From Plantago ovata (lineage: Eukaryota; Streptophyta; Magnoliopsida; Lamiales; Plantaginaceae), in contig CM051458.1 of assembly GCA_028274465.1 (NCBI GenBank), positions 103,494,855 to 103,558,854 of the forward strand: a stretch of DNA of 64,000 bases, read 5' to 3'. Positions 22,688 through 32,519 of this stretch are shown here, one piece after another (positions within the stretch are counted from its first letter, which is position 1; each line of letters starts with the position of its first letter). The notes beneath the pieces were generated by a model. That model was not told the origin of the DNA and searched no databases. It worked only from the letters and a program-made list of their open reading frames with translations. The position numbers were made by a program, and so were the translations under genes.

Positions 22688-24839
22688 ATGGAGAAGGAGC
22701 TGACTGATCTTTTTGAGAAGGTGAAGAAAGCTGCTGCGGTGGCGGAAAATTCACCTGCGGAGGAGGATCGATGCCTTGACGCGTTGGAGCAGCTCAAGCA
22801 GTTCCCTGTTAATTATGATGTCCTGGTTTCCACACAGGTATTTGTTTTTTCCATTTGAGCTGCTATTCTTGTGGCATTGATGAAATTGTGGTGTTACGGT
22901 AGTAATTTGTGCTGGTTTTGAGTTGTTCGTACTTCCGTACTTGTGTTTCTATTCTAGTAGCTGATGTTATGGCATTGATGAAATTGGCGGGGACACTGTA
23001 GGAATTTATGCTGTGTTTCTTCTAAATCTGTCGTTTTGTGCACGCCACGTGTGACTTGAGATTACCGTACTTGTTTCTGTTCTAGTTGCTGCTGTTATGG
23101 CACTGATGAAATTGCGGGCATACTTGAGGAATTTATGCTGTGTTTCTTCTAAATTTGTCGTTTTGTGCACGTCACGTGTAACTTGAGTTTACGTCATCTA
23201 ACTTGACGCGTTTGCTTTTGATATATGCTCATATATCATTTGCTTGTGTCCGCTGTGAATTATGATTTCAACAAGCTGGGTTGATTTAATTAGCATTCTC
23301 TCTTTCACTAAGTTTTGATTCTATATTGAGCTACAGATCTATATATTATGTTTTTTTAAAAAAAATAGTCGAAAACCCATGTTTACTAGCTACAAAAATC
23401 TGGTAATTAACTCTCACGTTATGTGCGTAGTTGCAACTTTACATGTCCCTCAGAATCTGTAGTTGCAGGACCATGTATAAGTCCCTAGAAGTTATAATCC
23501 AGAAATTCTTGTTTCAGCCTTGAATGTGAAGAGAAAACAAGTAGGTGTTGGTTCAACCTTTTGCTCGAACTTAAAGACAGAACAAACAGTTTTATTGTAC
23601 TTCCCTTATATGACTGAATAATAATCTGCAATCTGAATTCTGCACTATACCTTGATCCTTATCAGCCTGCATGGACCATCTATATCATCTTGTCAACACA
23701 TTTGTTGTGAATAGGAACATCTGTGTTTAAATGTTTTATCGGCTGCCTATCCACTCCATCATATTTACCGTCAGTTCTGCTTCACCAATATTGCCTTGTC
23801 AAATTATTTTTAAGTTGCGAACGGTTTATGTTGGCCATGTATAAAAATGGCTATCACAATGTATTCTGTTAACTGGCTTTGATATTCATCATTTTGGGTG
23901 TCTTGCCAGGTTGGAAAGCATGTGCGCCTGCTGACCAAACATGGAAGTGATAAGATCAAGGCATTGGCTTCAGATGTGGTTCAGATATGGAAGAATATCA
24001 TTGTTCAAGAAACAGCGAGGAAGAAGAATGGAACTTCACACAGTGATGGGACTGCCAAAGCCGAAACAAATGGGGCGAAGGATATGAAGAGATCAACCTC
24101 TTTGAAGATTGAGAAATCAGCAGCTAAAACAGTGAAGGTGGAAAAAAGTATTCGCCCTGTCACACCAACTGCTACCAAAAGCATTAAATCCGAGTCTTCC
24201 AGCATCAAAGTTGAAGTGACCACAAAAAATGAAAACCTGCATGTCAAGAAGGAAGTTAAGGTGGAGAAATCGGTATCAGATGCTGTTGCGCCCCCAAAAC
24301 TAAATTCTCTTGTTTCCTGCAAAGATGAAACAAGGGACAATCTTCGCAAAATTATTGCAGAGGCTTTATGTAAAGTTCCTGCTGAAGTGAATGATGACTT
24401 GAAAGGGAGAGTAAACCAATGTGATCCTTACAGAGTTGCTGTTATGGTGGAAACTGCGTTGTTTGAGAAGTTGGGTAAATCAACCGGTGCACAGAAGCAA
24501 AAATACAGGTCCATACTGTTCAACATCAAGGATTCAAAGAACCCTGATTTCCGAAGAAAGATCCTGCTTGGGGATTTTGAGCCACATGTTATTCTTGACC
24601 TGACAGCAGAACAAATGGCCAGTGATGCGAGGCAACAAGAGAACCAGGCATTGAAACAGAAAGCTATGTTCAACAGCGAGCGAGCCGCTGCTCCAAAGGC
24701 GAGTACGGATCAATTCACTTGCGGTAGGTGCAAGAAGAAGGAGACCACCTATTATCAGCTGCAGACTCGCAGTGCTGATGAGCCCATGACCACATTCGTG
24801 ACATGTGTAAACTGCAATAACCATTGGAAGTTTTGTTGA
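22688..24839 (+). CDS. TFIIS: Transcription elongation factor TFIIS (S-II)
   Basis: Two coding exons (22688-22837 and 23910-24839, phase 0) encode 359 residues, close to plant TFIIS length. The N-terminal helical domain I spans about 1-85 (DALEQLKQFPVNYDVLVSTQ and VGKHVRLLTKHG). A Lys-rich charged linker follows to about 160. Central domain II is about 165-300 (DNLRKIIAEAL, YRSILFNIKDSKNPDFRRK, LTAEQMASDARQ). The C-terminal zinc ribbon has CGRC and CVNC as ligands, with RSADEP carrying the Asp-Glu pair inserted into the RNA polymerase II active site to stimulate cleavage of backtracked RNA. The last residues NNHWKFC are characteristic. A leader intron is likely (donor CATTCAG|GTTTG at about 22271, acceptor near 22670). 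Intron 1 is about 1.07 kb. All key residues are present. Confidence 0.96.
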
Positions 24840-25350
24840 GCTGTGGTACCAGATAAGAGTGAGTTCCATGGGGAGCTCATCTGTAGGGATTGTGCCAGTC
24901 TCAATTACTTCATTTATTTTTTCTTTGTTCTGTGTACTTTTCTTTAGTCTATTAGACGGTAGCTAGAACCAGAACCGATTAATTGTAGAAGTTAAACCCA
25001 TAAGGATTCGCAATTCATGTATGTTTTATTTAGTCTGGTTGCAACAGTGCAACTTATGTTATACTAGTATGTTAATTCCCAGTATAGTGCAAATCTTCTT
25101 GGTTACTTCGGTATTTAGTTATACTAGTATGTTAATTCCCAGTATAGTGCAAATCTTCTTGGTTACTTCGGTATTTAGTTATATCAGGCTCGTAGCATTG
25201 TATGTTAGCTGATTTTTCACAAGGTTTAATGTCATGTCCATTTCTTGGATGGTTACTTTATTGAGAACGAAAAATCAATACATTGAAAATTTGATCAAGT
25301 TCTACATCCGGGGAAGGAAAAGAAGGCATGATGAAAAGCAATAACTATCA
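24840..25350. other. TFIIS 3' UTR and short spacer
   Basis: Contains the TFIIS 3' flank and a perfect 60-bp tandem duplication, listed separately. No gene. Confidence 0.6.
25058..25183. repeat. Perfect 60-bp tandem duplication
   Basis: The block ATACTAGTATGTTAATTCCC...GGTATTTAGTT occurs at 25061 and again at 25121 with no mismatch. It lies in or just after the TFIIS 3' UTR. Confidence 0.97.
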
Positions 25351-25351
25351 A

Positions 25352-25740
25352 CTACAGAATCCTGAGCTAACAAATGAACCAGCTTATAACAGCTCCAGCT
25401 GTGGAAAGGGTTGGAATTGGAACCAGAGATTGTATCTGCTTCATAACATTAAGACAATCGCCTTCAAACTCAACATCATTCAGCTGCAGCTCAGCTGCCA
25501 TCCAAACAGCACACCTTGCCGCTACATCTGCTGCTATCTCAGGGCAGGTAAGGGCAGGTAATATGCGGTATTTTACAATGTCTCCAAGCAATTACTTTGC
25601 CCTGCTGATTACGAACCACCAAACCCACACCAATTCCCTGCTGCAAACTGTCCATAGATGCGTCATTTCCAAATTCCAATAATGTTATTAGGCAAAGGTG
25701 AAACAGCCCAAAATAACCGGACAAACGGACAATCACATAA
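25352..25740 (-). mobile_element. LINE-derived RNase H (RVT_3-like) fragment, frameshifted
   Basis: On the minus strand the two frames together give NDASMDSLQQGIGVGLVVRN, QGKVIAWRHCKIPHIT and then PEIAADVAARCAVWMAAELQ, FEGDCLNVMKQIQSL, the order of a plant LINE RNase H domain. The break coincides with a 10-bp direct duplication (AGGGCAGGTA twice, about 25542-25561) that shifts the frame. No reverse transcriptase is adjacent. It is a fragment; domestication is not supported. Confidence 0.72.
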
Positions 25741-26312
25741 AATATGCAGAACAGGTTTCAGAACAAGAATGACACACGAGGACATTCATCTAACACAGTT
25801 ATCATGCCCCTGCGAGTTAAATTACGCAACACAGGTAACACAGGTAACGAGTTCTTAACATTCTCCTGCAAAACACTTTTAACTTCATGGTACTTGAACC
25901 GTCACCACAGAAACTGAATTCCCTTGCTACTTATTTCCTGTTTTCTAAGCTCCCTTGCTACTCATTGACTCACTCTCTCTCTCTCTTTCAGAACCACACT
26001 CACATTCTGAAGATGGAGAATCCTTTGGTAAAACAGACATATTCATTCCATAAATTCGAACTTGTTTAATCAGAAAGAGTTTATAGCAAATTATCTACAT
26101 ATGTAGTAGATTCATACAGACACATCACACAAATACTGAACTAGGAATGAACCTCTAGCACCATATGAACTAATAGCAATACACATACTGGTTACATATG
26201 AAATTCAAGACCACTTCTAGCATTTCATCAGGACCATAACAGAACAGGAATCTAATCACCAACTTTTTAACACAGACAAAACAGAATTGTACTAGTACTA
26301 GAACTGATATGA
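25741..26312. other. Spacer and 3' flank of the minus-strand gene
   Basis: No domain seen. Contains a CT-rich tract near 25970-25990. The last 150-200 bases are probably the 3' UTR of the gene at 26313. Confidence 0.5.
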
Positions 26313-26738
26313 TCAGTAATCAGGCCCATTGTTGGTTTCCTTAAGAGCCTGGAAGACCCTCGAGCTCTTGTCAAAAATCTGAGCTCTCCTATTGTAATCA
26401 TTAGGCTCTCTCCCTTCATCATCACCCATAATAGCTTCCTTTTCCAAACACTCAAGCAGCTCCACAATCCCAACAGTCTCTTTGCACTTCCCATTCAGTT
26501 TCTTGATCCCAATCCACTCTTCTTCTCCTTCTCCCATGTTCACCTCTGAGACCGGCCTTGATTTACCACACTTGAGTTTTGACACGGACCCACGTCTCAA
26601 AATCCCATCTTTTTGCCATATTTGCTGGTTCTTGAAACTTTGGTGGGGGCAAAAAGATCCCACTTTTGGGGCTGCTGGAAGGGATATGGGCGTAGAAGTT
26701 GCTTTGAGTTGACAGATTGATGCATCCATTTTTTTCAA
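26313..26738 (-). CDS. Plant protein of unknown function (141 aa), DYNRRAQIF motif
   Basis: Single-exon minus-strand gene starting MKKMDASICQ; the second Met at 26729 is also possible. The N-terminal half is basic and Ser/Pro/Lys-rich without clear structure. The C-terminal half looks folded and conserved: EEEWIGIKKLNGKCKETV, VELLECLEKEAIMGDD and NDYNRRAQIFDKSSRVFQAL, probably two helices with acidic loops. A TATA box lies about 110 bases upstream of the start, supporting a real transcription unit. No signal peptide or membrane segment. I do not recognise a named family, so no function is proposed. Overlapping ORFs in other frames are shadows. Confidence 0.68.
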   Translation of the reverse strand: MKKMDASICQLKATSTPISLPAAPKVGSFCPHQSFKNQQIWQKDGILRRGSVSKLKCGKSRPVSEVNMGEGEEEWIGIKKLNGKCKETVGIVELLECLEKEAIMGDDEGREPNDYNRRAQIFDKSSRVFQALKETNNGPDY

Positions 26739-26848
26739 ATTCTTTTTCCTTTTGTTTTCTTCTTGGTGATTTGATCAAAATCTGTTTTGATTGTTAAAGC
26801 TGAGAGGAGATTTGAATGCTATGGCCTGGTTTGTAGTAGGAGTAGGTG

Positions 26849-26856
26849 TTATATAG
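26849..26856 (-). promoter_or_regulatory. TATA box of the unknown minus-strand gene
   Basis: CTATATAA on the minus strand, about 110 bases before the ATG at 26738, so a leader of about 80 bases is expected. Confidence 0.55.
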
Positions 26857-27727
26857 GGATTGGCAAATGAAATGGGATGGGTGGATGCCACGTGTCGGAT
26901 GTACAGTTTGCATTCACTCGTGAATGTACAAATGGGAAATGGCACGCGCTCCCAAACTGTAGATACCACGTTGCTATCAAAACGTAATCTAAACTTTAAA
27001 GTAAAATTTGGATTTGACCAATTGATCAAGTAGAATCGTTTAAAGTAGCTAGCACAGAATCGTCTAAAAATTCTTTGCTGTTTTTCTCAGTTTTCTTTTT
27101 CTCTCGTAAGTCAGGTTAGGAACTCAAAGTTCTTATAGTGTATTTTTGTGGTATGATATTGTTCATTATTTTAAGTGTTATGATTTATTTTATATCGTTT
27201 ATGTTATTCTCTTTACTGATAAAGGGTGTGAGTTATATCACCATTTCAACAATAAAGTAAAGGAAATATTTTTGTGAATAATATATTGGTCATTTTCATG
27301 AGTGACGTACTGGCTGAGATTATACAAGGGATGGCTTGATCTTAATTGGTTATCCAATTGTGTGGGATTTACTATTCTAGTGATAATAATTGGTAATAAT
27401 CGTCACATGAAGAAGAAAACTAAGAACATGATACCCTACTTTGTTTGCTTTAACTTCTTTTATAATGAGATCATATCAAAATTGATTACTTGATTCTCTT
27501 AATATTCTCCAAGGTTCCATCTATGCTCACTAAATGTCGTAAGCTTCAACCATTCAATTTGGAGCAATCTTTTTTAAAAGGAAAGAATCAACAATCGACC
27601 GTCATGATAAGCTCGTATGTATTGATCGTTAAAAAAGTTAAAAGTCAATTTATCGTTATCAAAACTCATTGCACCAGATGTGTATTCGTTTAGGAAAATC
27701 AAACCTCAGGTCTTTGTAATATTTATA
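26857..27727. other. Intergenic spacer
   Basis: AT-rich, with short ORFs of no recognisable content. Contains ACGTG-type G-box-like words (CCACGTGTCGG at about 26888), possibly promoter elements of the minus-strand gene. Confidence 0.4.
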
Positions 27728-27898
27728 TATTTTTTTGTCATATTTAATACCGTATCCGCTCTGACGACTAATCTAGCCGAGCACTATCGGACCCTTTCTT
27801 AGGCGCGGCTCTCCTAACGGCATTTTTTACATCCAAAAATCTTGAAACTGAGACCTCGCTTAAGTGAACTCAAGTTCCTTACCATTTGAGCCAAGTAT
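27728..27898 (-). mobile_element. tRNA-derived SINE-like element
   Basis: On the minus strand the left end carries an A-box-like TGGCTCAAATGG (27882-27893). About 35 bases on is a B-box-like GGTCTCAGTTTCAAGA (27839-27854). Then comes a GC-rich body (GCCGTTAGGAGAGCC, GGCTAGATTAGTC) and an A/T-rich tail. Spacing and order fit RNA polymerase III promoters of plant SINEs. Target duplications were not resolved. Confidence 0.6.
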
Positions 27899-28048
27899 AT
27901 TTATATTCTTTTAAAAAAAAATCTAAATTAGCTAGTTTTAGATTTTGTTTTATCAAAATATAAATAAGTTCTTATGCAAACTAGTAAAATTTGAAAGTGT
28001 CGAAGGAAATAATACCCTCTTGGCCTCTTAGTTGAGGGAATTCTGAGA

Positions 28049-28049
<1 letters not shown>

Positions 28050-28113
<64 letters not shown>

Positions 28114-28140
28114 TATTTTTTATTATTATTTTTTTTTTAT
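28050..28140. repeat. (TTA)n microsatellite at 3' side of retroelement
   Basis: About 60 bases of perfect ATT units, then a degenerate ATTTATTTTTTATTATT stretch. On the retroelement's own strand it reads (TAA)n. Confidence 0.95.
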
Positions 28141-30349
28141 ATCAACTTGACTTGTATTAATCACACAAAATTGGAAGGGAGTCGGGAAACCAGCTGTGCT
28201 CCCACCCCTTTCTGAATACAAAAGCTAAGTCTAGAAAAAAGGAAAGCACCACTCCTAACATCATTGGAATGGCTAACACACAAGCGCTTAAGGCGCGAAA
28301 AAGTAGTCAAGGCCTCCCCATCGAGCTCCCCAAAAGTGGAGAAGGCAAACGGGATGAATGAGTAGCCGTGCTCTGCACACTTAGAAGAATACTTGCTTTC
28401 TTCTTCTGAACGGCAGACTGCAAAGCAGCTCCAGGAACCCAAGAATCCAAACCCCCACCAGCAAAAGGGGAGACACCCGTAACATCCAAGCAAGCATCTC
28501 GACCGTGGGACCAATTGTATAATAACAAATCTGCCGGGCGTAGGTCCCGTCCAGCATCTGAGAGGAACCCCATAGGAACCTCTTTGCGCACAGCCACACC
28601 AACCTTAGAACAGATGTCAGCCAAGGTATCACGCACAAGGTTGTGCCGGAACTTCACCCCCACCTCGCTAGAGCAATGAACAACGTGGTCACCCCACTGG
28701 TCCATCCGCCGCACATGACAACTCGAGCAAGAGGACCCATCAGGGAACAAAGGGACTGCAAGGCGATAACACAACACGGCACGGAACTGTCGAGGGTTCA
28801 TCCGCTGTCCCAACCCATCAATAGGAATGGTGAATAAGTAATCCTGCGCATGAGGAGCACGAACACAACTAAGAAGAGCCTTCTGCCGAAGACTCAACCC
28901 ATACCGGAACGTCAGATGCGCATCAATGACACCAAAATAGCTCTTTGCCAAAGACTTCATAAACTGGGGGGCAGGAGAGCTAGAAGTAACAGAGAGAACA
29001 TCAACACCACAAAAGGTCGTGAAAGTGTCAAGAGCAGACTGAAAGGTAGGACCAGAAGAAGTAACCCCGGACCGCAACAGAATCCTATCCTGCAAAGAGC
29101 TAGACTGCAAGCGAGAAGCGAGAAAAACAAACTGACTAACATCCTCCGCACACAGGACCCCCAGACCTCCAAGTTTGATGGGAAGAGTAGAAAGCCGCCA
29201 CTGCCAATCCCCGAAACCAGGCCCCGAACCTGTAACGATCATCTCCAAGGAAGTACGCAAGGCCTGATCAAACTGGACAAGAGCATCACCACAAGCCAAA
29301 GGAGGACAAGTCCGCAAAGCATAAGATAACTTCGCCACCCCCGCACAATTGCGAAGAAGAAGAAGCTCACACTGGGGATCATCAAGCTTGCGGATAGCCT
29401 CCAGTAAAGTGATGGTCTTGGAAACCCGGCGTGCAACTAAATCAAGACAAAAACCCGTATCCGCACTAACAGAGCCCCCAAGGAGCTTGACCCCCGAAGC
29501 GGCCGAGAGATAGTAGCAGGGAAAAGGTCAGCCACCCTTCCGCGAGGGTCCTCCACCGACCAAAAAAGCTCAGTCTTATCGACATTCAGATGCAACCCAC
29601 GCGCTGGTCCATCAACACGGATAATGTCAAGCGCCTTGGCAACCATAAGAGTATCTCCAATAATAGTGCCGTCGTCAAGATACCAGGCCTGAAGAGAAAG
29701 CTCACATGACTGATGAATAGCGTGGACCAACGGATGCAGAACCAACGAGAATAATAAAGGACCCAAAGGATCCCCTTGCTGAACCCCCTGACAAGACCGA
29801 AGAACCGAGTCCCCATAATACAGCCGAGCAGGCCTAGCATAACAGAACTCAACCCAGGGTGAAATGGCCGGACACCGCAACCGAGTCTCCCTAAGAAGAG
29901 CACTTCTGTCAACCAAATTAAACGCATTCTGGAAATCCACCAAAAGCATAGAGAGCCCAACCTCGTCCCCTCTAGCTTCCACAAACCTGTTGACAGAATG
30001 AAGTACAGCCTCACAACCACCCGAGACCCCAACACCAAACTGAAAATCCTGCAAGTAAGCAGTCATCGAGTTCCCGACAGAAGAAGCGGCAACCTTAGAG
30101 ACCAGCCTCCTCCAAATCGTACCAACAACAATAGGTCGAATACCCCCTCCTGGCTTAACGAGAGGAGTCAAAGGGGCACTGGCAATGAACTCTCCAAGCG
30201 GGCTAGGACACTGACCCGAAAGAAAAAGGTTAACGACCCTAGTGATAGAAGCCAAGAGACCATCAGAAACCGCAGTAGCAGCACCTCCCAATACATCCAG
30301 CAAATGTTGGGCTCTGAGACCGTCACGACCGCAGGAGGTACCTTTAGGT
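28141..30349 (-). mobile_element. Non-LTR retrotransposon fragment: reverse transcriptase, zinc motif and REL-like endonuclease
   Basis: Minus-strand coding of about 730 codons with only two frameshifts. It is 5'-truncated: it opens at about 30349 with CGRDGLRAQHLLDVL. RT blocks follow: LTPLVKPGGGIRPIVVGTIW, SMLLVDFQNAFNLVDR, QQGDPLGPLLFSLVLHPL and AWYLDDGTIIGD (the catalytic box reads LDDG). The first frameshift is in a G-run at about 29485; the second is at about 28398. C-terminally, CSSCHVRRMDQWGDHVVHC is a zinc-knuckle pattern. Then RPADLLL...ACLDVTG and KYSSKCAEHGYSFIPFAFS look like a PD-(D/E)XK restriction-like endonuclease. It ends NFV-stop at about 28159, about 20 bases before the (TAA)n tract. 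The body is visibly GC-richer than the surroundings. This is not the APE-type layout of common plant L1 LINEs. Clade assignment is inference. Confidence 0.85.
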
Positions 30350-30370
30350 ATTATTATTATTATTATTATA
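30350..30370. repeat. (TTA)n microsatellite at 5' side of retroelement
   Basis: Seven ATT units directly abutting the truncated 5' end of the retroelement, in the same orientation as the tract at 28050-28140. Confidence 0.9.
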
Positions 30371-30998
30371 GTATGGCATGTCGCAACTTATTATTATGAA
30401 TTTGCGATTTAACTTGGATTATATTATGTAGGTTTGTGTGTGTGGTTTACTTGTTAAGGGGTTTTGTTTGGGTCCGTGGTTTCTGTTTGGGCTGGGCCTT
30501 ATTGGTCACACACTCACAAGTCACAAACAAGTATCCATGTTGCCTTCTTCACAAAATTCACATTCACAGAAAGCAACACCCTCACCGGAAAATTGACATC
30601 GTCACGGCGGCAAATAGCTGGCGGCTGTCCTTTACCAGCTCACAAGTGCGCTCCTCCACCAATTCACTTCATTCCATTCGCCGGTAAAATTACTGCCACC
30701 TCTTTCCTTTATTTACTGAGAGTAACGAATAATTTAGTTTTACTAATTTAGTTATTGCGAAATGCAACGATTATAATAGAGCTTTTGTAATTGAATCGTG
30801 AAACTGAATACTGAAGCTAATATGTTAATCTGTTATGCATGTAATCCGGTGAAGTGACAATCATCATGGAGAATCATTTTTTAGATTTGAGTTAATTTAG
30901 GTCAATTTCAGTGAATTAGGTACGTGTACTTTTCATGATTTGGTTATGTACTCTGTTTTACAGCATAAGATAAGATAGTTTAAAGTAAGCTGAGAAAA
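30371..30998 (+). promoter_or_regulatory. Promoter and leader region of EIF1AD
   Basis: Holds the probable leader exon of EIF1AD (roughly 30500-30684), with donor TCGCCG|GTAAAA at about 30684 and acceptor TTTTACAG at about 30962, followed by the ATG at 30999. No canonical TATA box was evident. Confidence 0.45.
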
Positions 30999-32054
30999 AT
31001 GGGAGGAAGAGGAAGGAAGAATCTGAAGAGAGGTGTAAAGGAAGATGTAGGAACACTTGAGAATGGGCAAACCATAATGCAAGTTGTGGACCTTAGAGGC
31101 TCCAATCTTCTTCAGGTCTGTGTGCCTGCCTGTTTCTTTTACTCCAACTGTTATGTGTATCTGTGTTTGCGTATTGTCGATTAATTCGGTGCTAATGTTT
31201 GCAGGTAATGGACAAGAATGGTGAGAAAGTGCTAGCGATTTTTCCAGCTAAGTTCCAGAAGAGCATGTGGACTAAACGAGGTATACTTCGTGTTTGAGCG
31301 TTTCTGGATTGGTTAGCCTGTTTTGTTATATCTTTGCGAGTGTTTTTCTAATGGCGGCTTGTTCTGATAGGAAACTTTGTGGTGGTTGATGAAAGTGGAC
31401 GAGAAGAGGCGGTCGAATCAGGCAGAAAAGTTGTTGGCATTGTTACACAAGTGCTTTACTATGAACAAGTTCGTCTGCTTCAGAAATCTCCAGACTGGTG
31501 CGTGTTTTTCCTTTTCTGTGTGGCTGTTTATATATGATTTAACTAAATGCTAGTTATGTAAAGTCACCATGAGTTGATCATAGACTAGTTAGGCATGAAT
31601 GGTTTTTTGTTTCGTGTTCATCGTGTTGTCAAGTGATTACGTGATATTATAATGACAGTAACTTCAGCTTGCAATTCTGGTAATACAGTCATGGGAACTC
31701 AATTGTGCGTTTTTTGTCGAGTGAGCTTAGCTTGTACTTAATCTGAAGCGTTGCTATGTGAAAGTGAATTTGTGGAGTTGTTGGTCTTATTCAGAGAAAT
31801 GTTGCTCACAAGCCTATATTTTTCCATTTCCAAATGAATGCAGGCCAGAGATATTCAAGTCTTCGCCCCAGGAAATCTCGACACCGGGATTGCCACCATC
31901 AACTTCTGACAAAGAATCTATTTCCGACAAAGATGGCGAATGTTCCAGCGATGATGATGGGCTTCCGCCTCTCGAAGCCAACACAAACAGATCAAACCGT
32001 CTGCTGTCTCACGTGGTTACCGAGTCTGAATCAGATTCTGATATTGAATCCTAG
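30999..32054 (+). CDS. EIF1AD: EIF1AD-like S1/OB-fold RNA-binding protein
   Basis: Four exons (30999-31115, 31205-31280, 31371-31497, 31844-32054) encode 176 residues; all phases match. It starts MGGRGRKNLKRG, a basic head. An eIF1A-like OB fold follows at about 18-105 (LENGQTIMQVVDLRGSNLLQ, VMDKNGEKVLAIFPAKFQKS, MWTKRGNFVVVD, KVVGIVTQVLYYEQVRLLQK). The acidic Ser-rich tail ends ESESDSDIES. Order and length match plant and animal EIF1AD, a probably nuclear RNA-binding protein related to initiation factor eIF1A but lacking its long tails. The acidic tail resembles CK2 targets (inference). The gene lies directly beside the non-LTR element, which stops about 150-300 bases before the leader. Confidence 0.93.
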
Positions 32055-32519
32055 CTTATGCATTGTCTCTAGAGAGCATGCAAGACTTCACATTGCGGCT
32101 TGATGAGCATAAATGATGTGATTTTGTGAAAGTGGTTCATGTTGTAAGTTTTGTTGACACCGGAATCAGCGTAAGTTTGTAGGGGATTGCTAAACACCGG
32201 AGTCATTTTACTAAACATAAACATTGGACATTTATCGTAGACATTGATTTGAATATATGCGTACTGCTGATAATATAGAAATGTTTGTCTTTTCATTCTG
32301 AAAATTCACCAATTATCAAGTTTATTCTTGTATAGACTACTACACCTACAACAATCAATCACAGATTTGTATCACTAATGCAATAGCACTTTTTCCACTT
32401 ATCACTATCATATCATATATACCAACACCAACTCTACAAAAACCCTGGTATAAGATAAAAGAGATTGTCAGCCAAGTATGCTTCAAATCCTCAGAAAATC
32501 AGGCTCCATAACTTCCAGA
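32055..32519. other. Convergent 3' flanks of EIF1AD and the EDR4-like gene
   Basis: Two tail-to-tail genes share this interval. It contains both 3' UTRs and nothing else recognised. Confidence 0.6.

Noticed and set aside
28643..29329. Plus-strand ORFs of 64 and 159 codons
   Set aside because: Antisense shadows of the GC-rich retroelement coding sequence.
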